The translations under genes were made by a program, and so were the position numbers. DNA of 64,000 bases, from positions 3,782,001 to 3,846,000 of the forward strand of contig NZ_CP124616.1 in assembly GCF_029958925.1 (NCBI RefSeq), given 5' to 3'. Below, piece by piece: positions 34,132 to 42,600 of the stretch (positions within the stretch are counted from its first letter, which is position 1; the number at the start of each line of letters is the position of its first letter). The notes under the pieces were generated by a model. The model was not told the origin of the DNA. It saw nothing but the letters and a program-made list of their open reading frames with translations, and searched no databases. The stretch is from Tropicibacter oceani. GTDB taxonomy: Bacteria; Pseudomonadota; Alphaproteobacteria; Rhodobacterales; Rhodobacteraceae.

Positions 34132-36050
34132 TGGATCAGCCTCAGGTTATTGATCTGGCGGGCAACCGCGTCAAAGGCATCTGCGATTTCATCGCCCTGG
34201 ACGTGGAAATGGTGGCTGGGCGAGGAAGCACAGGCCAGCATGTCTGCCGCCGCCGCATTGCTGGTTTCGAAGGCGATGGTGAATACGGTCACACCGCGTT
34301 CCTTCGCCAGATTGCACTGTTGCATCAGGTCGCTGACATTGGTTTGCGTGTTCGACATGGTGTAGGACTTGCCCGAACTTTGCTTCTGCAGTTCAACCTC
34401 ACCGTTGATCGCGGCACGCGGATCGGTCGGGCGGAACTGATCGGTGGTCTGACCGTCGGTCATGATGACCACGTATTTCTCGGTCTCCGGGTCATTCCAG
34501 TCGATCGGGCGGCCTGCAAAGCTGGGGTCCACGAGACCGGCCTCGATCAGATAGCCCATTTCGTCACGGTTGTTCGGGTCGAGCAGTGCCAGGCCGTATT
34601 TCAAACCGTACTGGATACCGGTGCCGTCATGCATACGCATGCCACCAATGAAGTCCACCAGGCGCTGACGGTCCGAGGAGTAATACTGCACCGCTTCATT
34701 TTCGCTCGGGCACCAGCCCCAGTCCATCGTTTCGCGGTCGATCTCCCAGTACATGAAGTGCGGAACATAGTCGTCGGACTTCGGCATCTCGGTCGTGGCG
34801 AATTCGTCATCGTAGATTTCGATGCAGGAACCCGGCATGTTGATGTTCTGCTGCGTGTCCGCGCCGTCCGCTACGGGTTCTTCGCCCGTGGTCTCTGAAA
34901 CAGGCGGGTTCGGCGATTCGTAGAACTGCTCCCAGTACTCGAAGTTCACCTGGTTGTACGAATAGGTGCTGCCGGGAAGCTTGCCCTTGTGCTTTGTCGG
35001 GCCAAGATCGCTTTCCGCACCGTTCTGATCACCCTTGACCTGGAAATACCGCGTCGGGTTTGCCTTCTGCTGGCCACCTTTGACAGAGGCACCCAGGAAC
35101 TGATCGGCGTGCGTCAGCTTTCCGTCCTGGCTAAAGAGATAGGCCACAGCCCCGCGGAAGAACATGTCTGCATCGCGCGGTGCGTTTTCGGGAAAATTCG
35201 CGATCATGTGGGCGATATCGTAGATCCCGTCACCATCGGTGTCGAAGTAGAACACCATATCGTCGATCGCCTGAGTCCACGGGTCGAAATAACCGCCGGA
35301 CGAGGTTGCGGTCGCGCCGCCGCCACAGCTCGGATCGGCCGCGCCTTCGTCGGCGTTTTCGGCGTTGTTGTTGCACAGCGAATTGCCGGGCGCGTCCTGG
35401 TCGCCGTTGCCCCAGCCGTTGTTCTCGTGCTTGATCTTCGGGCGCTTGCCACGGAAGTAGTCGAACAGGATGCTGCCGGGGTTCACATGGCCGGCATAGG
35501 GCACGACGCTGAGCGTGGTTACACCATTGGTGTCGTCGGACATGACCTTGTTCACAAAGGCCTGGGCCGCCGGTTTCATCTTGGTCATCCGGTCGTTCCA
35601 GCGCATCGAGCCGGAAATATCGAGAACCATCGAGATTTCCACGTTCGAGATCTTTTCCTCGGCTGCGCTGATTGCCGGAGCCGTAAGCGTGTCAAATCCG
35701 GACATGTGCAAAAAGATTGTGTTCAGCACGCCGGTACCCGACGCGGTGACGGTCCGAGAGTTTGCGGCTTCTTCGACGGTCACGTTTGCGACCACGCCTT
35801 CCAGACCCGTCTTGTTCATGTAGTCGTTGACCACAAAGACAGGGTCCTGTTTCTGATCCAAATCTGCCGCCGCCAGAACCGCCCGGTCCATGGAGCTTTG
35901 CATTTTGGTCCGAGTGGCTTCGAAACGCATGATGTCCACCGAAGCCCCGGTGATGATGAGAACCAGCACCACCATGAAGACCGAGAAAATCGTTACGTTG
36001 CCTTCTTCGTCGGTGACGAAGGCGTCGATGATGTTCATTGAGTGTTTCAT
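34128..36050 (-). CDS. TadG-like VWA-domain pilus-assembly protein (locus A, first gene)
   Basis: 640-residue membrane-anchored protein. The N-terminus (DEEGNVTIFSVFMVVLVLIITGASVDIMRF) is the Flp/TadG-type anchor. A von Willebrand A domain follows, with the MIDAS sequence MVLDISGSM and later VVIMTDGQTTD. A long insert interrupts the VWA fold and contains the Asn/Gly-rich cassette NNGWGNGDQDAPG (around residues 208-220) followed by two cysteines. The protein ends QINNLRLIQ, nearly as the locus B homologue does (LQTLRLIQ). The ATG at 36050 has AAGGA 9 bases upstream and is preferred over 36059. Confidence 0.85.
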   Translation of the reverse strand: MKHSMNIIDAFVTDEEGNVTIFSVFMVVLVLIITGASVDIMRFEATRTKMQSSMDRAVLAAADLDQKQDPVFVVNDYMNKTGLEGVVANVTVEEAANSRTVTASGTGVLNTIFLHMSGFDTLTAPAISAAEEKISNVEISMVLDISGSMRWNDRMTKMKPAAQAFVNKVMSDDTNGVTTLSVVPYAGHVNPGSILFDYFRGKRPKIKHENNGWGNGDQDAPGNSLCNNNAENADEGAADPSCGGGATATSSGGYFDPWTQAIDDMVFYFDTDGDGIYDIAHMIANFPENAPRDADMFFRGAVAYLFSQDGKLTHADQFLGASVKGGQQKANPTRYFQVKGDQNGAESDLGPTKHKGKLPGSTYSYNQVNFEYWEQFYESPNPPVSETTGEEPVADGADTQQNINMPGSCIEIYDDEFATTEMPKSDDYVPHFMYWEIDRETMDWGWCPSENEAVQYYSSDRQRLVDFIGGMRMHDGTGIQYGLKYGLALLDPNNRDEMGYLIEAGLVDPSFAGRPIDWNDPETEKYVVIMTDGQTTDQFRPTDPRAAINGEVELQKQSSGKSYTMSNTQTNVSDLMQQCNLAKERGVTVFTIAFETSNAAAADMLACASSPSHHFHVQGDEIADAFDAVARQINNLRLIQ

Positions 36051-36059
36051 GCCATGCAT

Positions 36060-36696
36060 TCCTTGCAGTCATCCCCGGCACTTTCTGCGGGGTTGAGTTG
36101 GTTAATGAACCTTGAATCCGTCAGGAATGGGGCAGGAATGGGCCGGGTTTGGTTCATTTTAACCCTTTTGACCCCTTTGCGGCTTGACGCTGCGGTAATT
36201 GTGGCGACCCCAAGAATAGGGGCCCCTACCCATTGGAATAGGGGCGTCCAAAGCCGTTCAAAGCCGTTTCCCTGATCAACCCAGAATTGTCGCCACGCCG
36301 GGTATCGGCGGTCAAGGCAGCCCCGACCCGGACGCCCCGGTCGGGCAGCTTGCCGCATGGCGGAACAGACCGATACCTCGGCGAACCCGTGGGTAGGCCC
36401 CCACGGGACATCCCGGAAAATGGTGATGTTACCGTCTTCTGCCCCCAAGAAGCGCGGGTCAGACCTGGCTGTGTCGCCCATGGCCGTAACTCCCCTTGTT
36501 CTTGTGCGCGGCACGAAGGATGCCTCGTCTTGATCAAGACTAGTTAGGAATTCGGTGTCAGACCCGAGCGGGATTGCGGCGAGAAAGTGAACTTCGTCGA
36601 CGATTTCATCCAACTTCGCGCGGCATTTGAAACAGGCCCGCCATATTGCCGCCAAAGGACAGGCCCCCGGCGCGCGATTGCCCGGACCCGGGGCCG
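36060..36696. other. Long non-coding gap between locus A and gdhA with repeat-rich left part
   Basis: 637 bases without a convincing gene. The part next to the VWA gene holds probable control elements: GGTTAATGAACC (36100-36111) and GGTTCATTTTAACC (36151-36164), both imperfect or perfect dyads; the 12-base palindrome TAGGGGCCCCTA (36217-36228); GAATAGGGGC twice (36214-36223, 36236-36245); and a perfect tandem pair of CAAAGCCGTT (36249-36268). A CTTGATCAAG dyad is at 36529-36538. Open frames here have no family resemblance or ribosome-binding site. Confidence 0.5.
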
Positions 36697-38133
36697 TTAC
36701 AGCCCCTTGGCCCGATAGCTGGCCGCGACGCGGTCGATGGCCACGATAAAGGCCGCGGTGCGCAGGTCAGTCACGTCGTCCCGCCCGTGCCAGACCGCGC
36801 GCATGGCCTGGTAGGCAATGCGCATCGTGTCATCCAGCCCCGAGCGGACCAACTCAAGCTCGTCGGCGCCGCGCAGGTACTTTTGCTTGAAGTCGGGCGA
36901 CAGCGTCCAGCCGATCCCGGTGTCGGCCGACAGGCGCTCCAACTCGTCGATGACCAGCTGGTGGCGCGACTCCTCCTGTCGGCGCTGCATCCGGCCAAAG
37001 CGGATGTGCGACAGGTTCTTGACCCATTCAAAGTAGGACACGGTGACGCCGCCGGCATTGGCGTACATGTCAGGGATGATCACCGTGCCCTTGGCGCGAA
37101 GGATATCGTCGGCCCCGGCGGTGATCGGCCCGTTCGCGGCCTCGATGATCAGTGGCGCCTTGATGTCATGCGCGTTGGTCAGGTTGATGACCCCCTCAAG
37201 CGCGGCGGGGATCAGGATATCGCACTCGGCCTGAAGCAGCGCGGCACCGTCGGCGACATAGGCGGCGTCCGGATAGCCCGTCACGCCGCCGGTCCTGACG
37301 ATCCAGTCGCGCACTGCCTCGACGTTAAGGCCCCGGTCGTTGCACAGCGCGCCATCGTGTTCGATGATGGCGGTGATCCTGGCGCCGTCCTGCTCGCTCA
37401 GGAACTTGGCGGCGTGATAGCCGACGTTGCCCAGCCCCTGCACGATGATCCGCTTGCCGTCCAGCGTGCCTGTCAGCCCGGCGGCGGCCTTGTCATCGTC
37501 ATGGCGAAAGAATTCGCGCAGGGCGTATTGCACGCCCCGGCCCGTCGCCTCGACCCGGCCGGCGATGCCCCCCGCATTCAGCGGTTTTCCCGTCACGCAC
37601 GCGCGCGCGTTGATATCAGTGGTGTTCATCCGGGTGTATTGATCCGCGATCCAGGCCATCTCGCGTTCTCCCGTGCCCATGTCAGGGGCCGGGACGTTCT
37701 GCGACGGGTGGATCAGGTCGCGCTTGATCAGCTCATAGGCAAAGCGGCGGGTGATCTGCTCCATCTCGTGTTCGTCGTATTGGCGCGGGTCGACACATAG
37801 CCCGCCCTTGGATCCGCCAAAGGGCGCTTCGACCAGGGCGCATTTGTATGTCATCAGCGCCGCCAGCGCCTCGACCTCGTCCTGGTTGACGGACAGGGCA
37901 TAGCGGATGCCGCCCTTGACCGGTTCCATGTGTTCGGAATGCACCGAGCGGTAGCCGACAAAGGTCTGGATGCCGCCGCGCAGCCGCACCCCAAAGCGCA
38001 CCGTGTAGGTGGCATTGCAGACCCTGATCTTTTCCTCGAGGCCCGGCGGCAGGTCCATCAGCGCCACGGCGCGGTTGTACATAAGATCGACGGACTGACG
38101 GAAACTTGGCTCGTTCGATGGCGCTCCGTTCAT
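36697..38133 (-). CDS. gdhA: Glutamate dehydrogenase (Glu/Leu/Phe/Val dehydrogenase family)
   Basis: Interconverts glutamate and 2-oxoglutarate plus ammonia with NAD(P). The ATG at 38133 gives 478 residues beginning MNGAPSNEPSFRQSVD; an upstream extension of 45 codons is not family-like. Catalytic and cofactor motifs are visible: PVKGGIRY, the PFGGSKGG catalytic-lysine loop, PAPDMGTGEREM and the Rossmann GLGNVGYHAAKFL. Sequence type resembles the long alphaproteobacterial NAD-linked group. It lies between two oppositely oriented pseudopilin loci and is functionally unrelated to them. Confidence 0.95.
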   Translation of the reverse strand: MNGAPSNEPSFRQSVDLMYNRAVALMDLPPGLEEKIRVCNATYTVRFGVRLRGGIQTFVGYRSVHSEHMEPVKGGIRYALSVNQDEVEALAALMTYKCALVEAPFGGSKGGLCVDPRQYDEHEMEQITRRFAYELIKRDLIHPSQNVPAPDMGTGEREMAWIADQYTRMNTTDINARACVTGKPLNAGGIAGRVEATGRGVQYALREFFRHDDDKAAAGLTGTLDGKRIIVQGLGNVGYHAAKFLSEQDGARITAIIEHDGALCNDRGLNVEAVRDWIVRTGGVTGYPDAAYVADGAALLQAECDILIPAALEGVINLTNAHDIKAPLIIEAANGPITAGADDILRAKGTVIIPDMYANAGGVTVSYFEWVKNLSHIRFGRMQRRQEESRHQLVIDELERLSADTGIGWTLSPDFKQKYLRGADELELVRSGLDDTMRIAYQAMRAVWHGRDDVTDLRTAAFIVAIDRVAASYRAKGL

Positions 38134-38472
38134 GGTCTTGCCCTCCCCCTGTGCGATGCTGTGTCCCTGTCTTGCAAGGGGTAGCGCGACTGTCGTTTCA
38201 GGCAAGGTAACGGGCCTTGAAGGAAAGCCAACCTCTGTTTCGCCCGATTCCCTCAATCGAACGGGCACATCTTTGCCATCTTTGCGCCGTTTGTCCCCGA
38301 TGGCGAAACAGAGCGGCAGCTCAGCCCTGACTGTTCACGAAACTCCTTAAAAATAAGGGAAATTGCAGATCAAATGGCCCAATTTTGGCCCTGTTTTCCG
38401 AGCATAAACTGAGCATCGAAATGTGTGCCCAGTGGCTTACACCCAGTATTTTCCTGGGGGGAAGGTAACGGA
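38134..38472. other. Gap between gdhA and locus B with a 12-base perfect inverted repeat
   Basis: 339 bases without a gene. CTCTGTTTCGCC (38234-38245) and GGCGAAACAGAG (38302-38313) are exact inverted copies 56 bases apart. Further right are CCTTAAAAATAAGG (38345-38358), GGCCCAATTTTGGCC (38376-38390) and an AT-richer stretch likely to hold the locus B promoter. GGGGGGAAGG precedes the ATG at 38473. Confidence 0.5.
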
Positions 38473-40272
38473 ATGAAAATGGTTTTGAACGCGCTGAAAG
38501 AGGGGGCAAAGCTGCCCGCCCCCGCAACCGCATCCGCTTCGGGCGGCTGGCTGGGTCGTTTCTGGGCGGACGAGTCCGGAAGCATGTCGTACTTCGCTGT
38601 TGCGGGCGCCCTGGTGATGATGGTCTTTGGCGGCATCGGGATCGACATGATCCACGCCGAGCTGAAGCGCAACAAGGTGCAGAACACCCTGGACCGCGCC
38701 GTGCTGGCCGCCGCCAACGTCGACAACGAAATGGACCCGACCACGACCGTGCAGGAATACTTTTCCGCCATGGGGATGGCGGATGCCCTGCAATCGGTCG
38801 AGGTGACCGAAGGCACCGGCCGCCGCGAAGTGAAGGCCACCGGGCATGTCACCATGCCGTCGAACCTGATGGGGCTGATTGGGGTCGATACCCTGCAGGC
38901 AGACGGCGCCGCGACCGCTTTGAACGGTATCGGGAACATCGAAATCTCGCTGGTGCTGGACGTTTCCGGCTCGATGAGCGGAACCAAGATCGAACAGCTC
39001 AAGACGGCTGCGAAATCCTTTGTCGACACCCTGATTCCGGCGGATGCCACGGATACGCTGATCTCGATTTCGCTTGTACCCTACAACGCGACCGTGAACA
39101 TGGGCGAAGACCTGGCCAGCTATTTCAACCTTGAAGACGCACACCCGTTTTCCTACTGCGCGACTTTCTCGGCCTCGGATTACGGCACGCCGGCGGTCAA
39201 CACGATCGACCAGCTGACGCAGATCGGCCACTTTGACCCCTATTCCGGCGGCATCACGAACAGTTCGCCCTGGTGCCCGACCGGTGACACCTCCCGGATC
39301 GTTCCGCACAGTTCGGACCCCGAGTTCCTCAAGGCGCAGATCGATGCGCTTACGGCCAACGGCAACACCGCGATCGACCTTGGCGTAAAGTGGGGCGCGT
39401 CCCTGCTGGACCCCAGCGCCCGCCCGATCATCGACTCGATGGTCAGCTCTGGCGCGATGGACACCCTGCCGACCCCACGCCCTGCCGCCTATACGGACAG
39501 CGAAACGCTCAAGTTCATCGTGGTGATGACCGATGGGCAGAACACTTCGCAGTACGATCTCAAGGACGCCCGCAAATACGGCATGTCGAACGTCTGGGTT
39601 GACGACCATGGCACTGCCGATATGTCGGACGACCGCTATTCGATCAAGCTGATCGACCGCGCGGGCGACAGCAACGACCTGTACCTGTGGACGCACCTGA
39701 AAAACTCCAACCCCTCGGGCGCCTTCAAGTCGACGCCCTACAGCTGGACGCTGAACGACCCGCTGTACAACGTGACGAACACGGTTGCCTCGACTGTCGG
39801 CAATGCCATCCCGAACGCGAATGCCTTGGCCAACGCCAACTGCAACGCTTCGTTCCTGACCTGTGCGGCGCAGAACCTGTATCATTTCACCCGGGGCGGC
39901 GGACCGCGCCAGATGGAAAATATCGAACTGCACGCCCGCCTCAAGACTGCTGCGGTCGGCAACGAATACTACTGGTTCGCCTATTCCAAGGGCAAGATCA
40001 CCTACCAGCAGTACCTTGATGCCTATTACGCTTACGAAGTGATCCAGAACGACGACCAGGCAGACAGCAACCTGTCCTCCGTCTGCTCGGCGGCCAAGAG
40101 CGAAGGCGTGGTGATCTATGCCATCGGCGTCGAAGCCCCGTCCCGCGGTCTGGCCGCCATGCGCGACTGCGCCTCGTCCCCGGCCCATTACTTTGACGTG
40201 CAAGGCAGCGACCTGGACAGCACCTTCAGCCAGATCGCGCGTACCCTCCAAACCCTGAGGTTGATCCAATGA
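38473..40272 (+). CDS. TadG-like VWA-domain pilus-assembly protein (locus B, first gene)
   Basis: 599-residue paralogue of the locus A VWA protein. A basic N-terminus of about 25 residues precedes WADESGSMSYFAVAGALVMMVFGGIGIDMI, the TadG-type membrane anchor. The VWA domain has LVLDVSGSM (MIDAS) and FIVVMTDGQNTSQ. The C-terminal part ends CASSPAHYFDVQGSDL ... LQTLRLIQ, close to the locus A protein. It lacks the Asn/Gly-rich cassette seen in the locus A insert. The ATG at 38473 follows a strong purine-rich ribosome-binding site. The next gene overlaps its stop by 4 bases. Confidence 0.85.
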   Translation: MKMVLNALKEGAKLPAPATASASGGWLGRFWADESGSMSYFAVAGALVMMVFGGIGIDMIHAELKRNKVQNTLDRAVLAAANVDNEMDPTTTVQEYFSAMGMADALQSVEVTEGTGRREVKATGHVTMPSNLMGLIGVDTLQADGAATALNGIGNIEISLVLDVSGSMSGTKIEQLKTAAKSFVDTLIPADATDTLISISLVPYNATVNMGEDLASYFNLEDAHPFSYCATFSASDYGTPAVNTIDQLTQIGHFDPYSGGITNSSPWCPTGDTSRIVPHSSDPEFLKAQIDALTANGNTAIDLGVKWGASLLDPSARPIIDSMVSSGAMDTLPTPRPAAYTDSETLKFIVVMTDGQNTSQYDLKDARKYGMSNVWVDDHGTADMSDDRYSIKLIDRAGDSNDLYLWTHLKNSNPSGAFKSTPYSWTLNDPLYNVTNTVASTVGNAIPNANALANANCNASFLTCAAQNLYHFTRGGGPRQMENIELHARLKTAAVGNEYYWFAYSKGKITYQQYLDAYYAYEVIQNDDQADSNLSSVCSAAKSEGVVIYAIGVEAPSRGLAAMRDCASSPAHYFDVQGSDLDSTFSQIARTLQTLRLIQ

Positions 40273-40805
40273 TGTGTTTTGTAAAGAAGGCCCTGCGCGG
40301 CTTTGCCAGGGATGAAGCGGGCTCGATGGTGGTTCCCTTTGCCCTGTGGACCCCGGTTTTCCTTGGTCTGATCCTGTCGGCGGTCGAACTGGGCACCGTG
40401 ACGGTCCGCCAGACGGCGCTGGAACGGGCACTGGACGACGCTGTGCGCGATCTGCGCCTGGACGTGGCCTCGGACGTGTCGCATGACGCGCTCAAGTCCC
40501 GGATCTGCCAGGGCGCCGCCATCCTGCCCGGCTGCGAAGACATGCTGCGCCTCGAGATGGTGTCGCTGGACATGCGGTCCTGGAGCGCACCGCCCACCCA
40601 TGCCGACTGCGTCGATGTCAGCCAGGAGGTGAACCCGGTGCGCGGGTTCTACCGTGGCGGCGAACAGGCGATGATGCTTTTGCGCGCCTGCTACAAGTAC
40701 CAGCCGATCACCCCGGCGGGCACGCTCAGTTCCAGCCTGGCCAAGGACGACGCCGGTTATACCGCCATCGTCGCCGCCACCGCCTTTGTTCACGAACCCC
40801 TGTAA
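40269..40805 (+). CDS. TadE/F-like pseudopilin (locus B, second gene)
   Basis: 178-residue TadE-like protein, paralogue of the locus A second gene. The N-terminus has FARDEAGSMVVPFALWTPVFLGLILSAVELG: a prepilin-type glycine, but Pro-Phe where most members (including the locus A copy) have Glu-Phe. Absence of the usual Glu5-type residue may mean altered processing or assembly. The rest aligns with the locus A protein, with conserved cysteines (ICQGAAILPGCEDM, HADCVD, RACYKY). It overlaps the upstream gene by 4 bases. Confidence 0.8.
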   Translation: MMCFVKKALRGFARDEAGSMVVPFALWTPVFLGLILSAVELGTVTVRQTALERALDDAVRDLRLDVASDVSHDALKSRICQGAAILPGCEDMLRLEMVSLDMRSWSAPPTHADCVDVSQEVNPVRGFYRGGEQAMMLLRACYKYQPITPAGTLSSSLAKDDAGYTAIVAATAFVHEPL

Positions 40806-40817
40806 AGGAACGGATCC

Positions 40818-41474
40818 ATGTCACTTGTAAAACCGACCCGTCTCCTGTCCTCGACCATCGCGCGCTTTCGCCGCGACCAGGAAGGATACGTGACGCTGGA
40901 AGCGATCATCGTGATGCCTGTGCTGCTGTGGCTTTTCGCGGCCTGCTGGGTCTATTTCGACGCCTTCCGCCAGCAATCCGTGAACCAGAAAGCGAACTTC
41001 GTGATCTCGGACATGCTGTCGCGTGAAACCAACGAGATCGACGACACCTATGTCGACAGCGCCTATGAACTGCTCAGACTGCTGACCCAGGCCGAGGCCA
41101 CCGGCACCGCGCTGCGCCTGACCCTGGTGGAATACAACGCCAAGAAGGCCGATTGGGAGTTTCTCTGGTCCGACACGCGCGGCGGCCAGACCGCGCTGAA
41201 CAACGGCGATATGGGGGGCTATCAGAACCGCCTGCCCAGCGCGATGGACGGCGATCAGCTGATCATCGTCGAAAACTGGGATGACCATAACCCGGTCTTC
41301 AAAGTGGGCCTGAACCCCTTTACCATCACCGCCTACAGTTTCACCCGCCCGCGCTATGCCCCCCAGATGGTGATCGCCGGACTGAACGGTAACAACGGCT
41401 GGGGCAATGGTGACCAGGACGCGCCGGGCGGATCGCTTTGCAACAACAACGCCGAGAACGCGACCAGCTGCTGA
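40818..41474 (+). CDS. TadE/F-like pseudopilin with Asn/Gly-rich C-terminal cassette (locus B, third gene)
   Basis: 218-residue paralogue of the locus A third gene: FRRDQEGYVTLEAIIVMPVLLWLFAACWVYF is the TadE-type N-terminus, and SFTRPRYAPQMV matches locus A. Locus A stops a few residues later, whereas this protein continues with LNGNNGWGNGDQDAPGGSLC and then NNNAENATSC (about 41384-41471). The tail is a near copy of the cassette inside the locus A VWA protein. The tail's two cysteines could form a disulfide; its Asn/Asp/Gly composition suggests calcium binding or a flexible surface loop, which is inference. Confidence 0.82.
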   Translation: MSLVKPTRLLSSTIARFRRDQEGYVTLEAIIVMPVLLWLFAACWVYFDAFRQQSVNQKANFVISDMLSRETNEIDDTYVDSAYELLRLLTQAEATGTALRLTLVEYNAKKADWEFLWSDTRGGQTALNNGDMGGYQNRLPSAMDGDQLIIVENWDDHNPVFKVGLNPFTITAYSFTRPRYAPQMVIAGLNGNNGWGNGDQDAPGGSLCNNNAENATSC

Positions 41475-41540
41475 TATCCCGCGCGCCCTTGCCGGGTCTG
41501 ACAGGACCATGACCCCGATTGCCCCCTGCGGCGGTCGGGG

Positions 41541-42023
41541 TCAGACCTTGCCTTCGCGCTGCGCCAGACGCAGGGTCATGATATCGGCCATCGGCTTTGT
41601 GTGCCCGCCCGAGGTGACGCCCCCAACCGCGACCCGCCGACCGATGCGCCACCAAAGGCCCGGACGCCAGGCGCGCGGCCGCGGTTCCTTGAGGATCAGA
41701 AGGAAGCCGTTCGACGGCTTCATCGCAAAGGGCGACCGATCGACCTTGGCGACCTCGTCCATCAGGGCCAGCACCGTGCCGGTGTCTTCGAACAGCCCCT
41801 CTTCGGTCAGGATCAGCTGGATGCCGGTGGCCTTCCACATCATCTGGCTGGCCCACAGCGCGAACAGCCCGAACAGCACCAGCACCGCCTGCCAAAGGAC
41901 GCTGTCCATCGGCGTTGCCAACCCGACATAGAGCAGCAAGCCCCCCAACCCCAAAAGCGCGCCAACCCCGATCATGCGCCGCGGCGCCGAGGCACCGATC
42001 CGCGCCAGTTCTTCCTGCTCCAT
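41541..42023 (-). CDS. Hypothetical membrane protein
   Basis: 160-residue protein with two adjacent membrane helices (about 16-34 and 43-61) followed by a cytoplasmic domain of about 100 residues that resembles small PH-like bacterial domains (GIQLILTEEGLFEDTGTVLALMDEVAKVDR). No named family is recognised with confidence. It is convergent with locus B and divergent from the methyltransferase gene. Confidence 0.7.
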   Translation of the reverse strand: MEQEELARIGASAPRRMIGVGALLGLGGLLLYVGLATPMDSVLWQAVLVLFGLFALWASQMMWKATGIQLILTEEGLFEDTGTVLALMDEVAKVDRSPFAMKPSNGFLLILKEPRPRAWRPGLWWRIGRRVAVGGVTSGGHTKPMADIMTLRLAQREGKV

Positions 42024-42143
42024 CGAAGCCCCCTGTTTTGCTGATCCAGCCTTTAGCGCGATTGTCAGGCGAAGGGAAATGCCTTGCGGTGGGGGGCGGG
42101 GCAGTTAGGCTTGGACCCTGGTCACAGGACAAAAGGTGCCCCC

Positions 42144-42596
42144 TTGCCCGAACGCAGCCTTGATACCCCGATCGGCCGCCTGACCGTCACCGAAGACCAG
42201 GGCGCCCTCACCCGTCTGGCATGGGGCGGCGACGCCGACGACGACAGCCCCCTGTTGCGCCGCGCCGAAGACCAGGTACTGGATTTCCTTGCCGGCAGGC
42301 GGCAGGTCTTTGATCTGCCGCTGCGGGTCGATGCCAGCGATTTCCAGCGCCGCGTCTGCGACGCCATGCTGGCCATTCCTTATGGCGAAACAAGGCAGTA
42401 CGGCGATCTGTCCAGGGCGCTGGGGGTACCGGCCCAGGCCATCGGGCAGGCCTGCGGAGGCAACCCCCTGCCGATCCTGATCCCCTGCCACAGGGTTCTG
42501 GGGGCCAGGGGGCTGGGCGGGTTTTCCGGCGGCACCGGGATCGAGACCAAGGTTTGGCTGCTGCGCCTCGAAGGCGCGGCCTCCTTGTTGATCTGA
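42144..42596 (+). CDS. ogt: Methylated-DNA--protein-cysteine methyltransferase
   Basis: Repairs O6-alkylguanine by transferring the alkyl group to its own cysteine. The active-site motif is IPCHRVLGARGLGGFSGG with the acceptor cysteine, and the DNA-binding helix segment is YGETRQYGDLSRALG. I place the start at the TTG at 42144 (AAAAGG upstream), giving 150 residues; a longer frame from 42084 adds 20 residues that do not look like the family. Confidence 0.9.
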   Translation: MPERSLDTPIGRLTVTEDQGALTRLAWGGDADDDSPLLRRAEDQVLDFLAGRRQVFDLPLRVDASDFQRRVCDAMLAIPYGETRQYGDLSRALGVPAQAIGQACGGNPLPILIPCHRVLGARGLGGFSGGTGIETKVWLLRLEGAASLLI

Positions 42597-42600
42597 TCGG

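Noticed and set aside
36529-36538. CTTGATCAAG palindrome considered as an FNR box
   Set aside because: The two TTGA/TCAA half-sites are contiguous without the 4-base spacer needed for FNR binding.
36047-36655. 202-codon minus-strand frame in the gap before locus A
   Set aside because: No family resemblance and no ribosome-binding site, it spans the repeat-rich control region, and it runs into the start of the VWA gene.
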